Source: Litorilinea aerophila (GTDB taxonomy: Bacteria > Chloroflexota > Anaerolineae > Caldilineales > Caldilineaceae). Taken from it: DNA of 56,383 nt. The notes under the pieces are model-generated. The model saw nothing but the letters and a program-made list of their open reading frames with translations, did not search any database and was not told where the DNA came from. The translations under genes were made by a program, and so were the position numbers. Positions 45,918 through 53,139 of this stretch are shown here, piece by piece. Position 1 is the stretch's first letter; each line of letters starts with the position of its first letter. The stretch lies in NCBI GenBank assembly GCA_945897075.1, contig CAMDEX010000008.1:1-56383 (forward strand), written 5' to 3'.

Positions 45918-46277
45918 ATGCCCCAGTTGACAGTTGCAGGATATGGAACGTTTGATGTAGCCCAGGGCAAACGGCTTGTCCTGGCGTTGGAAGAGGACGC
46001 AGGCGTGGATCAGTTGCACGCGTGCGGCGGCAATTGTCGCTGCACCACCTGCCGGGTTGAATTCGTGGCCGGCGAACCGATGACAATAACCCAGGCCGAG
46101 AAGGACAAACTGGCCGAGCGCGGGTTGAGCGGTGTGCGTCTGTCGTGCCAGATTCAGATGAACGGCGATATGAGCGTGCGCGCCATCAGCCGTCTGGAGG
46201 GCAGCGGGCGGGCCGACGCAGGTGGAACGCCAACGGCAGAGATTAGCCCAGAGCCGGTGTGGGTGGCGAAGGGATAA
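45918..46277 (+). CDS. 2Fe-2S ferredoxin
   Basis: The 119-residue protein has the plant/adrenodoxin-type cluster motif HACGGNCRCTTC with ligands C36, C42, C45 and C77 (in LSCQIQ). C40 is an extra cysteine where Ala is more usual. It carries single electrons to an unknown partner. The C-terminal 25 residues are a flexible tail. A rho-independent terminator follows, so it ends its transcript. Confidence 0.9.
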   Translation: MPQLTVAGYGTFDVAQGKRLVLALEEDAGVDQLHACGGNCRCTTCRVEFVAGEPMTITQAEKDKLAERGLSGVRLSCQIQMNGDMSVRAISRLEGSGRADAGGTPTAEISPEPVWVAKG

Positions 46278-46307
46278 GAGACGCGGACGGAAGCAAAATT
46301 CGTGCAT

Positions 46308-46349
46308 AAAAAGACGGGGCCAGTAAGTGAATCTGGCCCCGCCTTTTTT
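46308..46349 (+). terminator. Rho-independent terminator after the ferredoxin gene
   Basis: CGGGGCCAG (46315-46323) pairs with CTGGCCCCG (46333-46341), with a 9-nt loop, flanked by an A-run on the left and TTTTTT on the right. Confidence 0.9.
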
Positions 46350-46420
46350 GGGCGTCCTTATAGAATGTCCCGCCCGCACGATTCGCCTTGCGTATGTTCC
46401 GCGTTCGTGCAGTTTTGGTG

Positions 46421-46426
46421 TATAAT
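46421..46426 (+). promoter_or_regulatory. TATAAT -10 of the nucleotidyltransferase gene, leaderless
   Basis: A consensus TATAAT ends 6 nt before the GTG at 46433. The -35 (TTCCGC near 46397) is weak. Confidence 0.5.
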
Positions 46427-46432
46427 CTGGTC

Positions 46433-47113
46433 GTGGATATTGACCGCGAACTCAAAGATGAACTACGCCAAATCTTGGAACTGTGCCGCGAGTTTGACGT
46501 GCATCCGCGTCTCATCGGCGGTTTGGCAGTGCGTGGGTTTGCGCGGCGCAAGCGGTTCACACACGATATTGACCTTGCCATCAGTCGTTACGATAAATCC
46601 AACTTGATTACGATTCTTAAACGTTTGGGTTTTGAGTACCAAGACACGACGCAGTTTGATGGTATCAAGGCGACCAAGCGCATCGGCGACAAAGCAATCG
46701 AGATTCACATTTCGGTCGAGCGGCTTTGGGATATGCAGTCAAATCAAACATACACACTCTCGACTGATTCGGCTGAAGTCGCAGTTGATGATGCAGGCAG
46801 ATTGTTTGCGCCGACCGTCTCCGTTGAGGATTTGTTGATTCTCAAATTGATGCCGCTGCGCGACCGCGATATGAGCGATGTGATTGCGTTGTTGCTTGAC
46901 GTTCCAGCGATTGACGCACGCAAGTTTTGGACGAGTTGTGAACGCACCAATAACACGCGTCACATTGCCGCGCAACTCGCGAGAGTCGAAAACGCATTGC
47001 GCAGCGGCAATTTTCGAGAGGCGTGGTCGGAGTTTTACGAGGAGCGGCTTTCTGTGCGCGGTGTGCTTGGTGTAATTGACAAAGTGCGTTTGATTCAAAA
47101 GGCAAAACCGTGA
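46433..47113 (+). CDS. Nucleotidyltransferase, AbiEii/toxin type
   Basis: The 226-residue protein has the nucleotidyltransferase motif LIGGLAVRGFARRKRFTHDI followed by DLAIS, with the metal-binding acidic pair in DID. A later VSVEDLLILKLMPLRDRDMS is the helical segment typical of AbiEii-like toxins. Base composition is more AT-rich than its neighbours, a sign of recent transfer. The GTG at 46433 is preferred because TATAAT ends 6 nt upstream. The next gene overlaps by 4 nt (GTGA) and may be its partner. Confidence 0.75.
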   Translation: MDIDRELKDELRQILELCREFDVHPRLIGGLAVRGFARRKRFTHDIDLAISRYDKSNLITILKRLGFEYQDTTQFDGIKATKRIGDKAIEIHISVERLWDMQSNQTYTLSTDSAEVAVDDAGRLFAPTVSVEDLLILKLMPLRDRDMSDVIALLLDVPAIDARKFWTSCERTNNTRHIAAQLARVENALRSGNFREAWSEFYEERLSVRGVLGVIDKVRLIQKAKP

Positions 47114-47478
47114 ACACTCAACTGGCTTGCCCTCATTGTCGTTCAACACAACAACTTCCATTCAACGGAAACCTGCTGGATACTCCGCTGATTTGTCAAG
47201 CTTGCGGACAATCCTTTGCGCCGCATTTCTATTGCCCCGACGCCCGCGCGTCGTCCCGTCATGTCTTTGAGGCGAATGTGTTACGCATTGATAACGCCAA
47301 CTCACTGTACGCGTTTTGCCCCGAACACACTTTCACGACGTATGCGCTCACTGCCGAGTGCAAGCCGCGTCCAAAGCGTACTCCTCTGCGCTCGCTCGCT
47401 CGCTTCCTTGATTCCCTCGTTTTTCGCCTCGTGCTGAACCTCGAAGCGTTGCGATTGCAGGCATTTTCGCGGCGGTAG
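47110..47478 (+). CDS. Zinc-ribbon protein coupled to the nucleotidyltransferase
   Basis: The 122-residue protein has an N-terminal zinc ribbon, CPHC with CQAC, and two further cysteines in FYCPDARASS and YAFCPEHTF. The C-terminal 40 residues are basic and helical. It starts at a GTG overlapping the previous stop, so it is translated by coupling. I recognise no family. It could be an antitoxin or a nucleic-acid-binding partner. Composition matches the AT-richer island. Confidence 0.5.
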   Translation: MNTQLACPHCRSTQQLPFNGNLLDTPLICQACGQSFAPHFYCPDARASSRHVFEANVLRIDNANSLYAFCPEHTFTTYALTAECKPRPKRTPLRSLARFLDSLVFRLVLNLEALRLQAFSRR

Positions 47479-47527
47479 CCAGCAAACTTTGTGGCTCCCC
47501 CACGATTAGATGTCTATCAGTGATAGG

Positions 47528-47713
47528 TCAAACCGTTCTTCTGGGACAGCCAGGCCCATCTTCCTGCAAGGCAGCGATATATCCCCGAATTGCCTCCTTG
47601 ACGTTGGAGAGAGCATCTTCCTTTGTTTTTCCCTGGCTGATGCACCCCGGCAGACTGGGACATTCGACCACCCAGTAGCCATCTTCGCCAGGATAGATGA
47701 TGACTTGTCTCAT
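47528..47713 (-). CDS. HicB family antitoxin, frameshifted and without HicA
   Basis: The 61-residue product has the HicB core: MRQVIIYPGEDGYWVVECPS, then LPGCISQGKTKEDALSNVKE. Its tail EDGPGCPRRTV is abnormal. Removing one base near 47548 would restore EDGLAVPEERFDLSLIDI, the usual HicB ending, with a stop at 47506. No hicA gene flanks it. It lies directly downstream of the phosphatidyltransferase gene and is probably a decaying antitoxin. Confidence 0.75.
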   Translation of the reverse strand: MRQVIIYPGEDGYWVVECPSLPGCISQGKTKEDALSNVKEAIRGYIAALQEDGPGCPRRTV

Positions 47714-47717
47714 CCAC

Positions 47718-48512
47718 TCACCGCCGCCCAAACCGGAGCAGGCCCGCCAGTCGGTCGGGGTCCCACTCCTCGCCCAGGGGCACAATCTGCCGGTAGATGC
47801 TAGCCCCGATGTAGAGAATCATATAGGCGATCAGAAAAATTGTCACCTGGTGCTGCGGGCGGGGGTAGTGAAGGAGCAGCCAGGTGGAGCCGACGCCCCA
47901 CAGAAGGGTCAGCCCCAGCATCCCCGTGCGCAATATCTGTTTTTCGCTCAGATATTCCAGGCGCGACGGGTAGATATATTTGATCGGGACAAAAATCAGC
48001 ACACAGAGAAGGGCCAGAATCAGCGCATTGTAGAGAGGCTGTAATTGCCAGAGGAAGAGATAGAAGACGACGATATTCCAATAGCTGGGGAAGCCTTTGA
48101 AAAAGTGATCTTCAGTTTTGGCGTCGATCTGGCAGAATTGGTAGGCGGAACAGAGGGCAATCAGCCCGGCCAGGGGCAAGCGGAGCAGGGACGGCAATAG
48201 TTCGGCTTGGATGAGGAAAAAGGCGGGCACAATCACGTAATTGAGAAAGTCTACGATATTGTCCAGCATCGCGCCGTCCACTTTGGCCGCCAGGGATTTC
48301 GTCCTGAAACGGCGGGCCAGCGTGCCGTCAATGCCGTCCACCAGCACAGCCGCGCCCATCAGCCAGAAGGCGATCAGCCAGCGTTCTTCGCTGATGGCGT
48401 GCAGGGCAAAGAGACCGAAGACAGCCCCGGAAGCAGTGACCAGATGGACCGACCAGGCCAGAATTCGTTGCCACAGGGAAGGACGAGAAAGAGGAGTGGA
48501 ATAAGTATTCAT
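47718..48512 (-). CDS. CDP-alcohol phosphatidyltransferase (phosphatidylcholine synthase-like)
   Basis: The 264-residue membrane protein has the CDP-alcohol motif: VDGIDGTLARRFRTKSLAAK followed by VDGAMLDNIVDF. The segment FKGFPSYWNIVVFYLFLWQL matches phosphatidylcholine synthases, which join CDP-diacylglycerol and choline. About seven to eight helices are visible. Choline use is inferred from the overall likeness; another alcohol is possible. The gene follows ctaB in the same direction. Confidence 0.82.
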   Translation of the reverse strand: MNTYSTPLSRPSLWQRILAWSVHLVTASGAVFGLFALHAISEERWLIAFWLMGAAVLVDGIDGTLARRFRTKSLAAKVDGAMLDNIVDFLNYVIVPAFFLIQAELLPSLLRLPLAGLIALCSAYQFCQIDAKTEDHFFKGFPSYWNIVVFYLFLWQLQPLYNALILALLCVLIFVPIKYIYPSRLEYLSEKQILRTGMLGLTLLWGVGSTWLLLHYPRPQHQVTIFLIAYMILYIGASIYRQIVPLGEEWDPDRLAGLLRFGRR

Positions 48513-48667
48513 GGGCGATCCTTAAGGGTAGCGGTCTGAAACGACAGGAAAGACGAAAAGCCTACGTATAGAACACGAAGGATACCACGAAGTAACGCAC
48601 TCGCCAATCTGACTTTTTTGATTTGGACAGGCAACCTGCCTGGGCATTGATAGCGATGAAAATGCCC

Positions 48668-48688
48668 GGTCGGACTAGCAGTCCGACC
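48668..48688. repeat. GGTCGGACT-AGC-AGTCCGACC palindrome
   Basis: Perfect 9-bp arms around AGC. The rest of the 190-bp gap between ctaB and the phosphatidyltransferase gene shows nothing else clear. Confidence 0.75.
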
Positions 48689-48702
48689 CACGCCGGCTAT
48701 TT

Positions 48703-49680
48703 TCAGGGCAGGCGCAAGACGAAATTGGCTGCCGTCTCTGGGATGGCATAGACGAGGCTGTCTATGCCCATGGACAGAAAGAGAAGGGCCAGATAGAGCA
48801 GGCTGAATTTGTAGAGCCGCCAGATATTGGCATTGGCAGGGCGGCGCAAAATGTCTACGGCTTGCCAGAGAAAAACCCCATTGAGCGCCAGAGAGAGCAG
48901 CAGATAGAGTGGCCCCAGCAGCCCCAAAAAGACAGGCATTGTACAAATGAGCAAGAGCAGAACGCTGTAGAGTACAATCTGCCGGTGGGTCTCTTTCTCA
49001 CCGGCCACCACAGGCAGCATCGGCACACCCGCAGCCCGATACTCCTTCTGGCGCATCAAGGCCAGCGCCCAGAAATGGGGTGGCGTCCAGTAAAAGACGA
49101 TCAGAAACATAAAAATCGGCAGCAGCGAAACTTCGTTTGACACCGCGGCCCAGCCCACCAGCGGCGGGATGGCGCCGGCCGCGCCGCCGATGACGATATT
49201 CTGTGTGCTGCTGCGTTTGAGCAGATGGGTATAAATCCAGACATAATAGACGATACCCGCGGTCGAGAGCAGGGCGGTGAGCAGATTGGCCCCCAGCCAG
49301 AGTACCACAAAGCTGGCTGCGCTCAGCAGCAGACTAAAGACGAGAACCTGTCCAGGTTGCATTCGTTTGCTGGGCAGGGGACGCAGACGCGTGCGCACCA
49401 TTACGTGGTCAATGTCTCGATCCAAATACTGGTTGAAGGCGTTGGCTCCACCCGCGGCCAAAAAACCGCCCAGCATCACCCACAAAATCAGCCAGCCACT
49501 GGGCGCGCTTGGCCCGGCCAGAAACATCGGCACAAGGGTTGTGAGCAGCAGCAGGGCAATGATGCGCGGCTTTGTCAACGCCACCAGATCACGCCAGGAG
49601 ATGCGGGCATAGACGCGCAGCAAATCCTGGGGGTTTTCGTTGAGGGCCGCTTCTTCCAAAATCGTACTGCGTAATTGCAT
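48703..49680 (-). CDS. ctaB: Protoheme IX farnesyltransferase (haem O synthase)
   Basis: The 325-residue integral membrane enzyme adds a farnesyl group to haem B, making haem O for the oxidase. It has NAFNQYLDRDIDHVMVRTRL (the first Asp-rich prenyl motif), IGGAAGAIPPLVGWAAVS, FYWTPPHFWALALMRQKEYR and AGVPMLPVV. The start at 49680 matches the family N-terminus. It is part of the oxidase cluster. Confidence 0.93.
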   Translation of the reverse strand: MQLRSTILEEAALNENPQDLLRVYARISWRDLVALTKPRIIALLLLTTLVPMFLAGPSAPSGWLILWVMLGGFLAAGGANAFNQYLDRDIDHVMVRTRLRPLPSKRMQPGQVLVFSLLLSAASFVVLWLGANLLTALLSTAGIVYYVWIYTHLLKRSSTQNIVIGGAAGAIPPLVGWAAVSNEVSLLPIFMFLIVFYWTPPHFWALALMRQKEYRAAGVPMLPVVAGEKETHRQIVLYSVLLLLICTMPVFLGLLGPLYLLLSLALNGVFLWQAVDILRRPANANIWRLYKFSLLYLALLFLSMGIDSLVYAIPETAANFVLRLP

Positions 49681-49710
49681 TCTCAATCCGATCTCAATTC
49701 GTATAGAAAT

Positions 49711-49770
49711 ACCGTAAGGGCGCTGCTTGCTGCGCCCGATGCACAGCGGGCGCAGCAAGCAGCGCCCCTA
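49711..49770. repeat. GGGCGCTGCTTGCTGCGCCCG inverted repeat
   Basis: Perfect 21-bp arms (49718-49738 and 49747-49767) with an 8-nt loop. A second copy starts at 56349 and is cut by the window end. Confidence 0.88.
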
Positions 49771-50526
49771 CGATTTCACAGCAGGCGGTCCTGCTGCGCT
49801 GCGACGTAGGAGTACGATATACACAATCCCGGCGATCAGCGCAAAGGCATACCATTGCAGCGCGTAGCTCAGATGGCTGCCTTCGTTCAAGTCAACATCC
49901 ACGGGCACGCGCTGGGGCAGCGCGGTGCGTGGCCGGTTCTCGTCTGCGGCCAGTTGCAGGGTCACTGGCAGGAGTGGATAGGGCATCTGGCTCTGAATGG
50001 TCTCAATGTCCACCCGCCACCAGCCTTTGCGCACATCCGCCGGGACAACCGATGTGCTGCCGTCGGGCATCTTGCGCGACCTTTGCAGATAGCCGCGCAG
50101 CGGTTGCACAGGCGTCTCGTCGTAGGCCGCCCACTCCCCGCTCTCACCGGCTGCGGCGGGAATCCAGCCCCGGTTTACCAGAATGGCGCTCTTGCTGCCG
50201 TTGATGCGCAGAGGCGTGACCAGCCAATAGCCGGGCGTATCCTCGGAAAACTGTCCCTGCACCGCGATCTGCCGGGCAAAATCGTACTCGCCTGTGGCCT
50301 CAGCCAGCCGATCTTCCAGCGCATCGGGCGATGCGGGCAGAGATGGGCCATTGATGACCAGCGCTTCTGCTTGCAGCTTCACCAGCAGATCGGCGTTGGC
50401 TGCCCGGCGCTGATCCAGTCGGGCCAATTGCCACTGTCCCAAACCGGCCATCACCGCCATTGCGGCCAGCACAATCAGTGTTTGCCACCAGGTTCGGCGG
50501 CCAAAGAGCAGGTGAAGGGTATTCAT
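49768..50526 (-). CDS. SURF1 family cytochrome oxidase assembly protein
   Basis: The 252-residue protein has the SURF1 layout: two terminal membrane helices around a periplasmic domain. Motifs include LGQWQLARLDQRRAANADLL, GYWLVTPLRINGSKSAILVN, RGWIPA and HLSYALQWYAFALIAGIVYI. SURF1 helps insert haem a into subunit I. The stop lies at the edge of the 21-bp inverted repeat. Confidence 0.9.
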   Translation of the reverse strand: MNTLHLLFGRRTWWQTLIVLAAMAVMAGLGQWQLARLDQRRAANADLLVKLQAEALVINGPSLPASPDALEDRLAEATGEYDFARQIAVQGQFSEDTPGYWLVTPLRINGSKSAILVNRGWIPAAAGESGEWAAYDETPVQPLRGYLQRSRKMPDGSTSVVPADVRKGWWRVDIETIQSQMPYPLLPVTLQLAADENRPRTALPQRVPVDVDLNEGSHLSYALQWYAFALIAGIVYIVLLRRSAAGPPAVKS

Positions 50527-50559
50527 AGGATAGCGTAGCCAACTGTCCGCATGGATGGG

Positions 50560-50620
50560 TTTGAAGCGTGAAACGTGAACTCTCGTACAGTACTCTCACG
50601 TTTCATTTTTCACGTTTCTG
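50560..50620. repeat. GTGAAAC-type heptamer inverted repeat
   Basis: GTGAAACGTGAA and its reverse complement face each other. The same family occurs near 17803-17850. Confidence 0.7.
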
Positions 50621-51169
50621 CGCCGCGCCATCCTTCCCGGTGTACAAATAGAGCGCCGCACCTGCCCCAGCCAAGATCAGCGCCAGCAGCCCGCCGCCCA
50701 CGGCCAGCCACGGAAAAGTGGCCGGTTCGACTTCATCCATATAACTGGCCTGGACAGGGCCATCCGGCCCCTGGACAATCACACGAATCTCCCACGCGCC
50801 CGTCTGCTGGGGGACAAAAATAGCCTCGTAAAAGAGTTTGTTGGTGGCATCGGCGTGGGTGGCCTGGGCGACGAGCAGCAGACCGCTGGCCGCCTGCTCC
50901 ATCTCCACCAGCACATCCGCATCCAGAATCGGCTCCCCGGCGAAACCGTTGGGGTCGTTGTCCAGCGATTCGGTCAGGGCCACCGCCACATGATAGCTAT
51001 CCACTTGGGGCGGCTCCGGGTCTGACCAGACCCAAATCCGGTACGGGCCGAGATCCAGATTGTTGATCTGCGGGGTGCCCACCCCCGCATGGGCCAGAAC
51101 AGAAGGTGTACGGAGAAAAAAGGGCAACAGAATCAGCAGAAAGAGCGCCCCGTGTCCAATGATTTTCAT
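50603..51169 (-). CDS. Secreted membrane-anchored protein in the oxidase cluster
   Basis: The 188-residue protein has a signal peptide (GALFLLILLPFFLRTPSVLA), an outside beta-rich domain starting HAGVGTPQINNLDLGPYRIW, and one C-terminal membrane helix. The layout resembles YtkA/FixH-like or copper-related domains, but no copper motif is certain. Its start overlaps the ctaG stop by 4 nt (ATGA), so it is probably an accessory factor for oxidase assembly. Confidence 0.6.
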   Translation of the reverse strand: MKIIGHGALFLLILLPFFLRTPSVLAHAGVGTPQINNLDLGPYRIWVWSDPEPPQVDSYHVAVALTESLDNDPNGFAGEPILDADVLVEMEQAASGLLLVAQATHADATNKLFYEAIFVPQQTGAWEIRVIVQGPDGPVQASYMDEVEPATFPWLAVGGGLLALILAGAGAALYLYTGKDGAAQKREK

Positions 51170-52074
51170 CGCTCGTTTGTCGCCAGTCGCGGTGGGTGGG
51201 GTGTGCGTCCCGTAACCTCTCCATCCAGACGCTTGGGCGGGCTATTGGGTCGCTCTGCGTTGGCAAAGAGCCGGGCCGCCAGCACAAGCGCGGCGGCAAT
51301 GTACATCATACTGCCCGGAATCCACATGATCAGCCCGGCGATTGTCTGGTCGTCCATCACACTGATGCCGTAGAGTCGGGGCACGCCCAGATAGTAGGTG
51401 TAGATGGGCGATTCGGCCAGGGAAATCGCTACACCGAGAAACATATTGGGCGGCACAAGCGCCAGCACGTAGCCGATGCGCGAGAGCAGGCTGTTTCTGC
51501 CGTGTATGTGCGGGCCAGCCCCCACTACCCGCCACCAAAAGAGCATCGCCGTGCCGAAAAAGCTGAGATGTTCCAGATCGTGAATCCAGCCGTCGCCCTG
51601 GGCCAGATTGTAGGCGTTGGGGTCGTGCCAGCCGTAGAGCACGCCCACAAAGAGCAGCCAGGAGAGACCGGGGCGAGTTGTCAGCCGCAGAAACTGGCGA
51701 ACTCTCCCCTCGTACTGAAACCAGCCACCGATGCGCAAGCGCAGCGGACGGGGCAAGGCCCACAACCCTGTAGCAAAAGGGCCCGCCAGCCAGAGCAGGG
51801 GCGGCACAACCATCACCAGCAACAGATGCTGGATCATGTGCATCAAAAAGAGTTGGCCGCTCAATACATCAACCGGCGAAAGCAGCGCCACTATCAACAG
51901 TGCCAGCCCGACGAGATAAGAAGCCAGTCGCCAGCCATTGGCGAAGCGTTGCGCGCCCCGACGACGCAACCGTCGCCAACCCATAAATTGAAGCGCTCCC
52001 AGCACCGTGAGCGGGAGAAGAATCTCAAACCGTACATCCCACGAGAGCAGGAGCGCTTTTGTTATTGGATCCAT
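51166..52074 (-). CDS. ctaG: Cytochrome c oxidase assembly factor CtaG (caa3 type)
   Basis: The 302-residue protein has seven or so membrane helices. Motifs include LFLMHMIQHLLLVMVVPPLL, DLEHLSFFGTAMLFWWRVVG, ALVPPNMFLGVAISLAESPI and YTYY. This is the caa3_CtaG family (Bacillus type, not the Cox11-type CtaG), needed for CuB/oxidase assembly. The final 30 residues are polar. Confidence 0.9.
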   Translation of the reverse strand: MDPITKALLLSWDVRFEILLPLTVLGALQFMGWRRLRRRGAQRFANGWRLASYLVGLALLIVALLSPVDVLSGQLFLMHMIQHLLLVMVVPPLLWLAGPFATGLWALPRPLRLRIGGWFQYEGRVRQFLRLTTRPGLSWLLFVGVLYGWHDPNAYNLAQGDGWIHDLEHLSFFGTAMLFWWRVVGAGPHIHGRNSLLSRIGYVLALVPPNMFLGVAISLAESPIYTYYLGVPRLYGISVMDDQTIAGLIMWIPGSMMYIAAALVLAARLFANAERPNSPPKRLDGEVTGRTPHPPRLATNER

Positions 52075-52079
52075 AAGTA

Positions 52080-52155
52080 GAGATTGGAGATTGGAGATTG
52101 GAGATTTGGGATCGGCAGGGCCAATCTCTACTCTTCAATTTCCAATCTCGAAATG
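52080..52155. repeat. GGAGATT heptamer inverted repeat
   Basis: GGAGATT units (52080-52112) face CCAATCT-type units (52120-52150) between the subunit III and ctaG genes. Confidence 0.85.
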
Positions 52156-52178
52156 CCTAAGTCAGGCAAGCGTCACCT

Positions 52179-52835
52179 TTAGTGCGCTCCGTAGGCGTGC
52201 CCGATCAGATAGATGGCCGGGTAGAAGAAAATCCAGACCAGATCAACGTAGTGCCAATAGATGGCTGTTGCCTCGACCCCCCAATGCTGCTCGGCGGAGA
52301 AGTGTCCTTTGCGGCCCAACCACCAGACATTGACGATCAGCACAATCCCGGAGAGGACGTGCAGAGCGTGCATACCCGTCATGCCGAAGACGACAGCGCC
52401 GAATACACCGTCGGAGGGTTTCAGATGGCCCTCAACAATCGAGGGGAACATCCCCCATTCCCAGACGACCACACCGACCAGAAAGGCCGTGCCCAGGATG
52501 GCTGTGATGACAAGACTCCAGAGGAAATCACGCCGTTTGTTATGGGCGATGGATACTTCCGCCCGGTTCATAAAATAGCTGCTTAACAGCAGAACGACGG
52601 TGACAATCAGACCCGATATCTGGTCCAGATTCGGGCGCATCATTTCGCCGTCTTCGCCCACCCAGAGGTAAAAGCGGGCAGCCAGCAGCCCCAGAAAAAG
52701 AAATGCTTCCGATGCGAAGAAGAGCCACATCCCCAGCCGGTTGCGGCGGGTTCGTTCTACGTAGGCGGCCTGGCTGTCCTCGTGACCGGTGGCGTGGCCG
52801 TGACCGGCCTGGTGTCCCAATGCAGCAGCGCTCAT
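52179..52835 (-). CDS. ctaE: Cytochrome c oxidase subunit III
   Basis: The 218-residue protein has five membrane helices. Motifs include GMWLFFASEAFLFLGLLAAR, FGMTGMHALHVLSGIVLIVN and AIYWHYVDLVWIFFYPAIYL, all standard for subunit III. The His-rich N-terminus (HQAGHGHATGHE) is a local feature. The gene starts directly after the subunit IV stop. Confidence 0.93.
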   Translation of the reverse strand: MSAAALGHQAGHGHATGHEDSQAAYVERTRRNRLGMWLFFASEAFLFLGLLAARFYLWVGEDGEMMRPNLDQISGLIVTVVLLLSSYFMNRAEVSIAHNKRRDFLWSLVITAILGTAFLVGVVVWEWGMFPSIVEGHLKPSDGVFGAVVFGMTGMHALHVLSGIVLIVNVWWLGRKGHFSAEQHWGVEATAIYWHYVDLVWIFFYPAIYLIGHAYGAH

Positions 52836-53060
52836 TTAGTGGCTCTCCTCTTCCGACCAGAGGCTCTTGATGTGCATAAAATAGTTGACGACAAAATAAG
52901 CCTTCACCAGCCCCAACAACATCATAATGGCGAAGTTGTTGAAGGTGAGGGCAATGTAGAACTCGACGACAGTCAAAACCGCCAGGACAATCGCGACAAA
53001 GTATCCTGTGCGGTAGATGCTCGTCTTGGGTGCGGCGGTTGGTTTTTTGCGTTCGCTCAT
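52836..53060 (-). CDS. ctaF: Cytochrome c oxidase subunit IV
   Basis: The 74-residue protein has two helices: TGYFVAIVLAVLTVVEFYIA and MMLLGLVKAYFVVNYFMHIK. The second is typical of the bacterial subunit IV (COX4 pro) family. It lies between subunits I and III. Confidence 0.85.
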   Translation of the reverse strand: MSERKKPTAAPKTSIYRTGYFVAIVLAVLTVVEFYIALTFNNFAIMMLLGLVKAYFVVNYFMHIKSLWSEEESH

Positions 53061-53079
53061 AGCAGATTACTCCGTAAAA

Positions 53080-53130
53080 TTGAGGAAGGGAGGAAGGGAG
53101 GAAGGGAAGACTTCCCTTCCTCCCTTCCTC
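53080..53130. repeat. GGAAGGGA 8-mer inverted repeat
   Basis: GA-rich 8-mers face their complement between the subunit I and subunit IV genes. Confidence 0.8.
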
Positions 53131-53139
53131 TTGGGTTTG

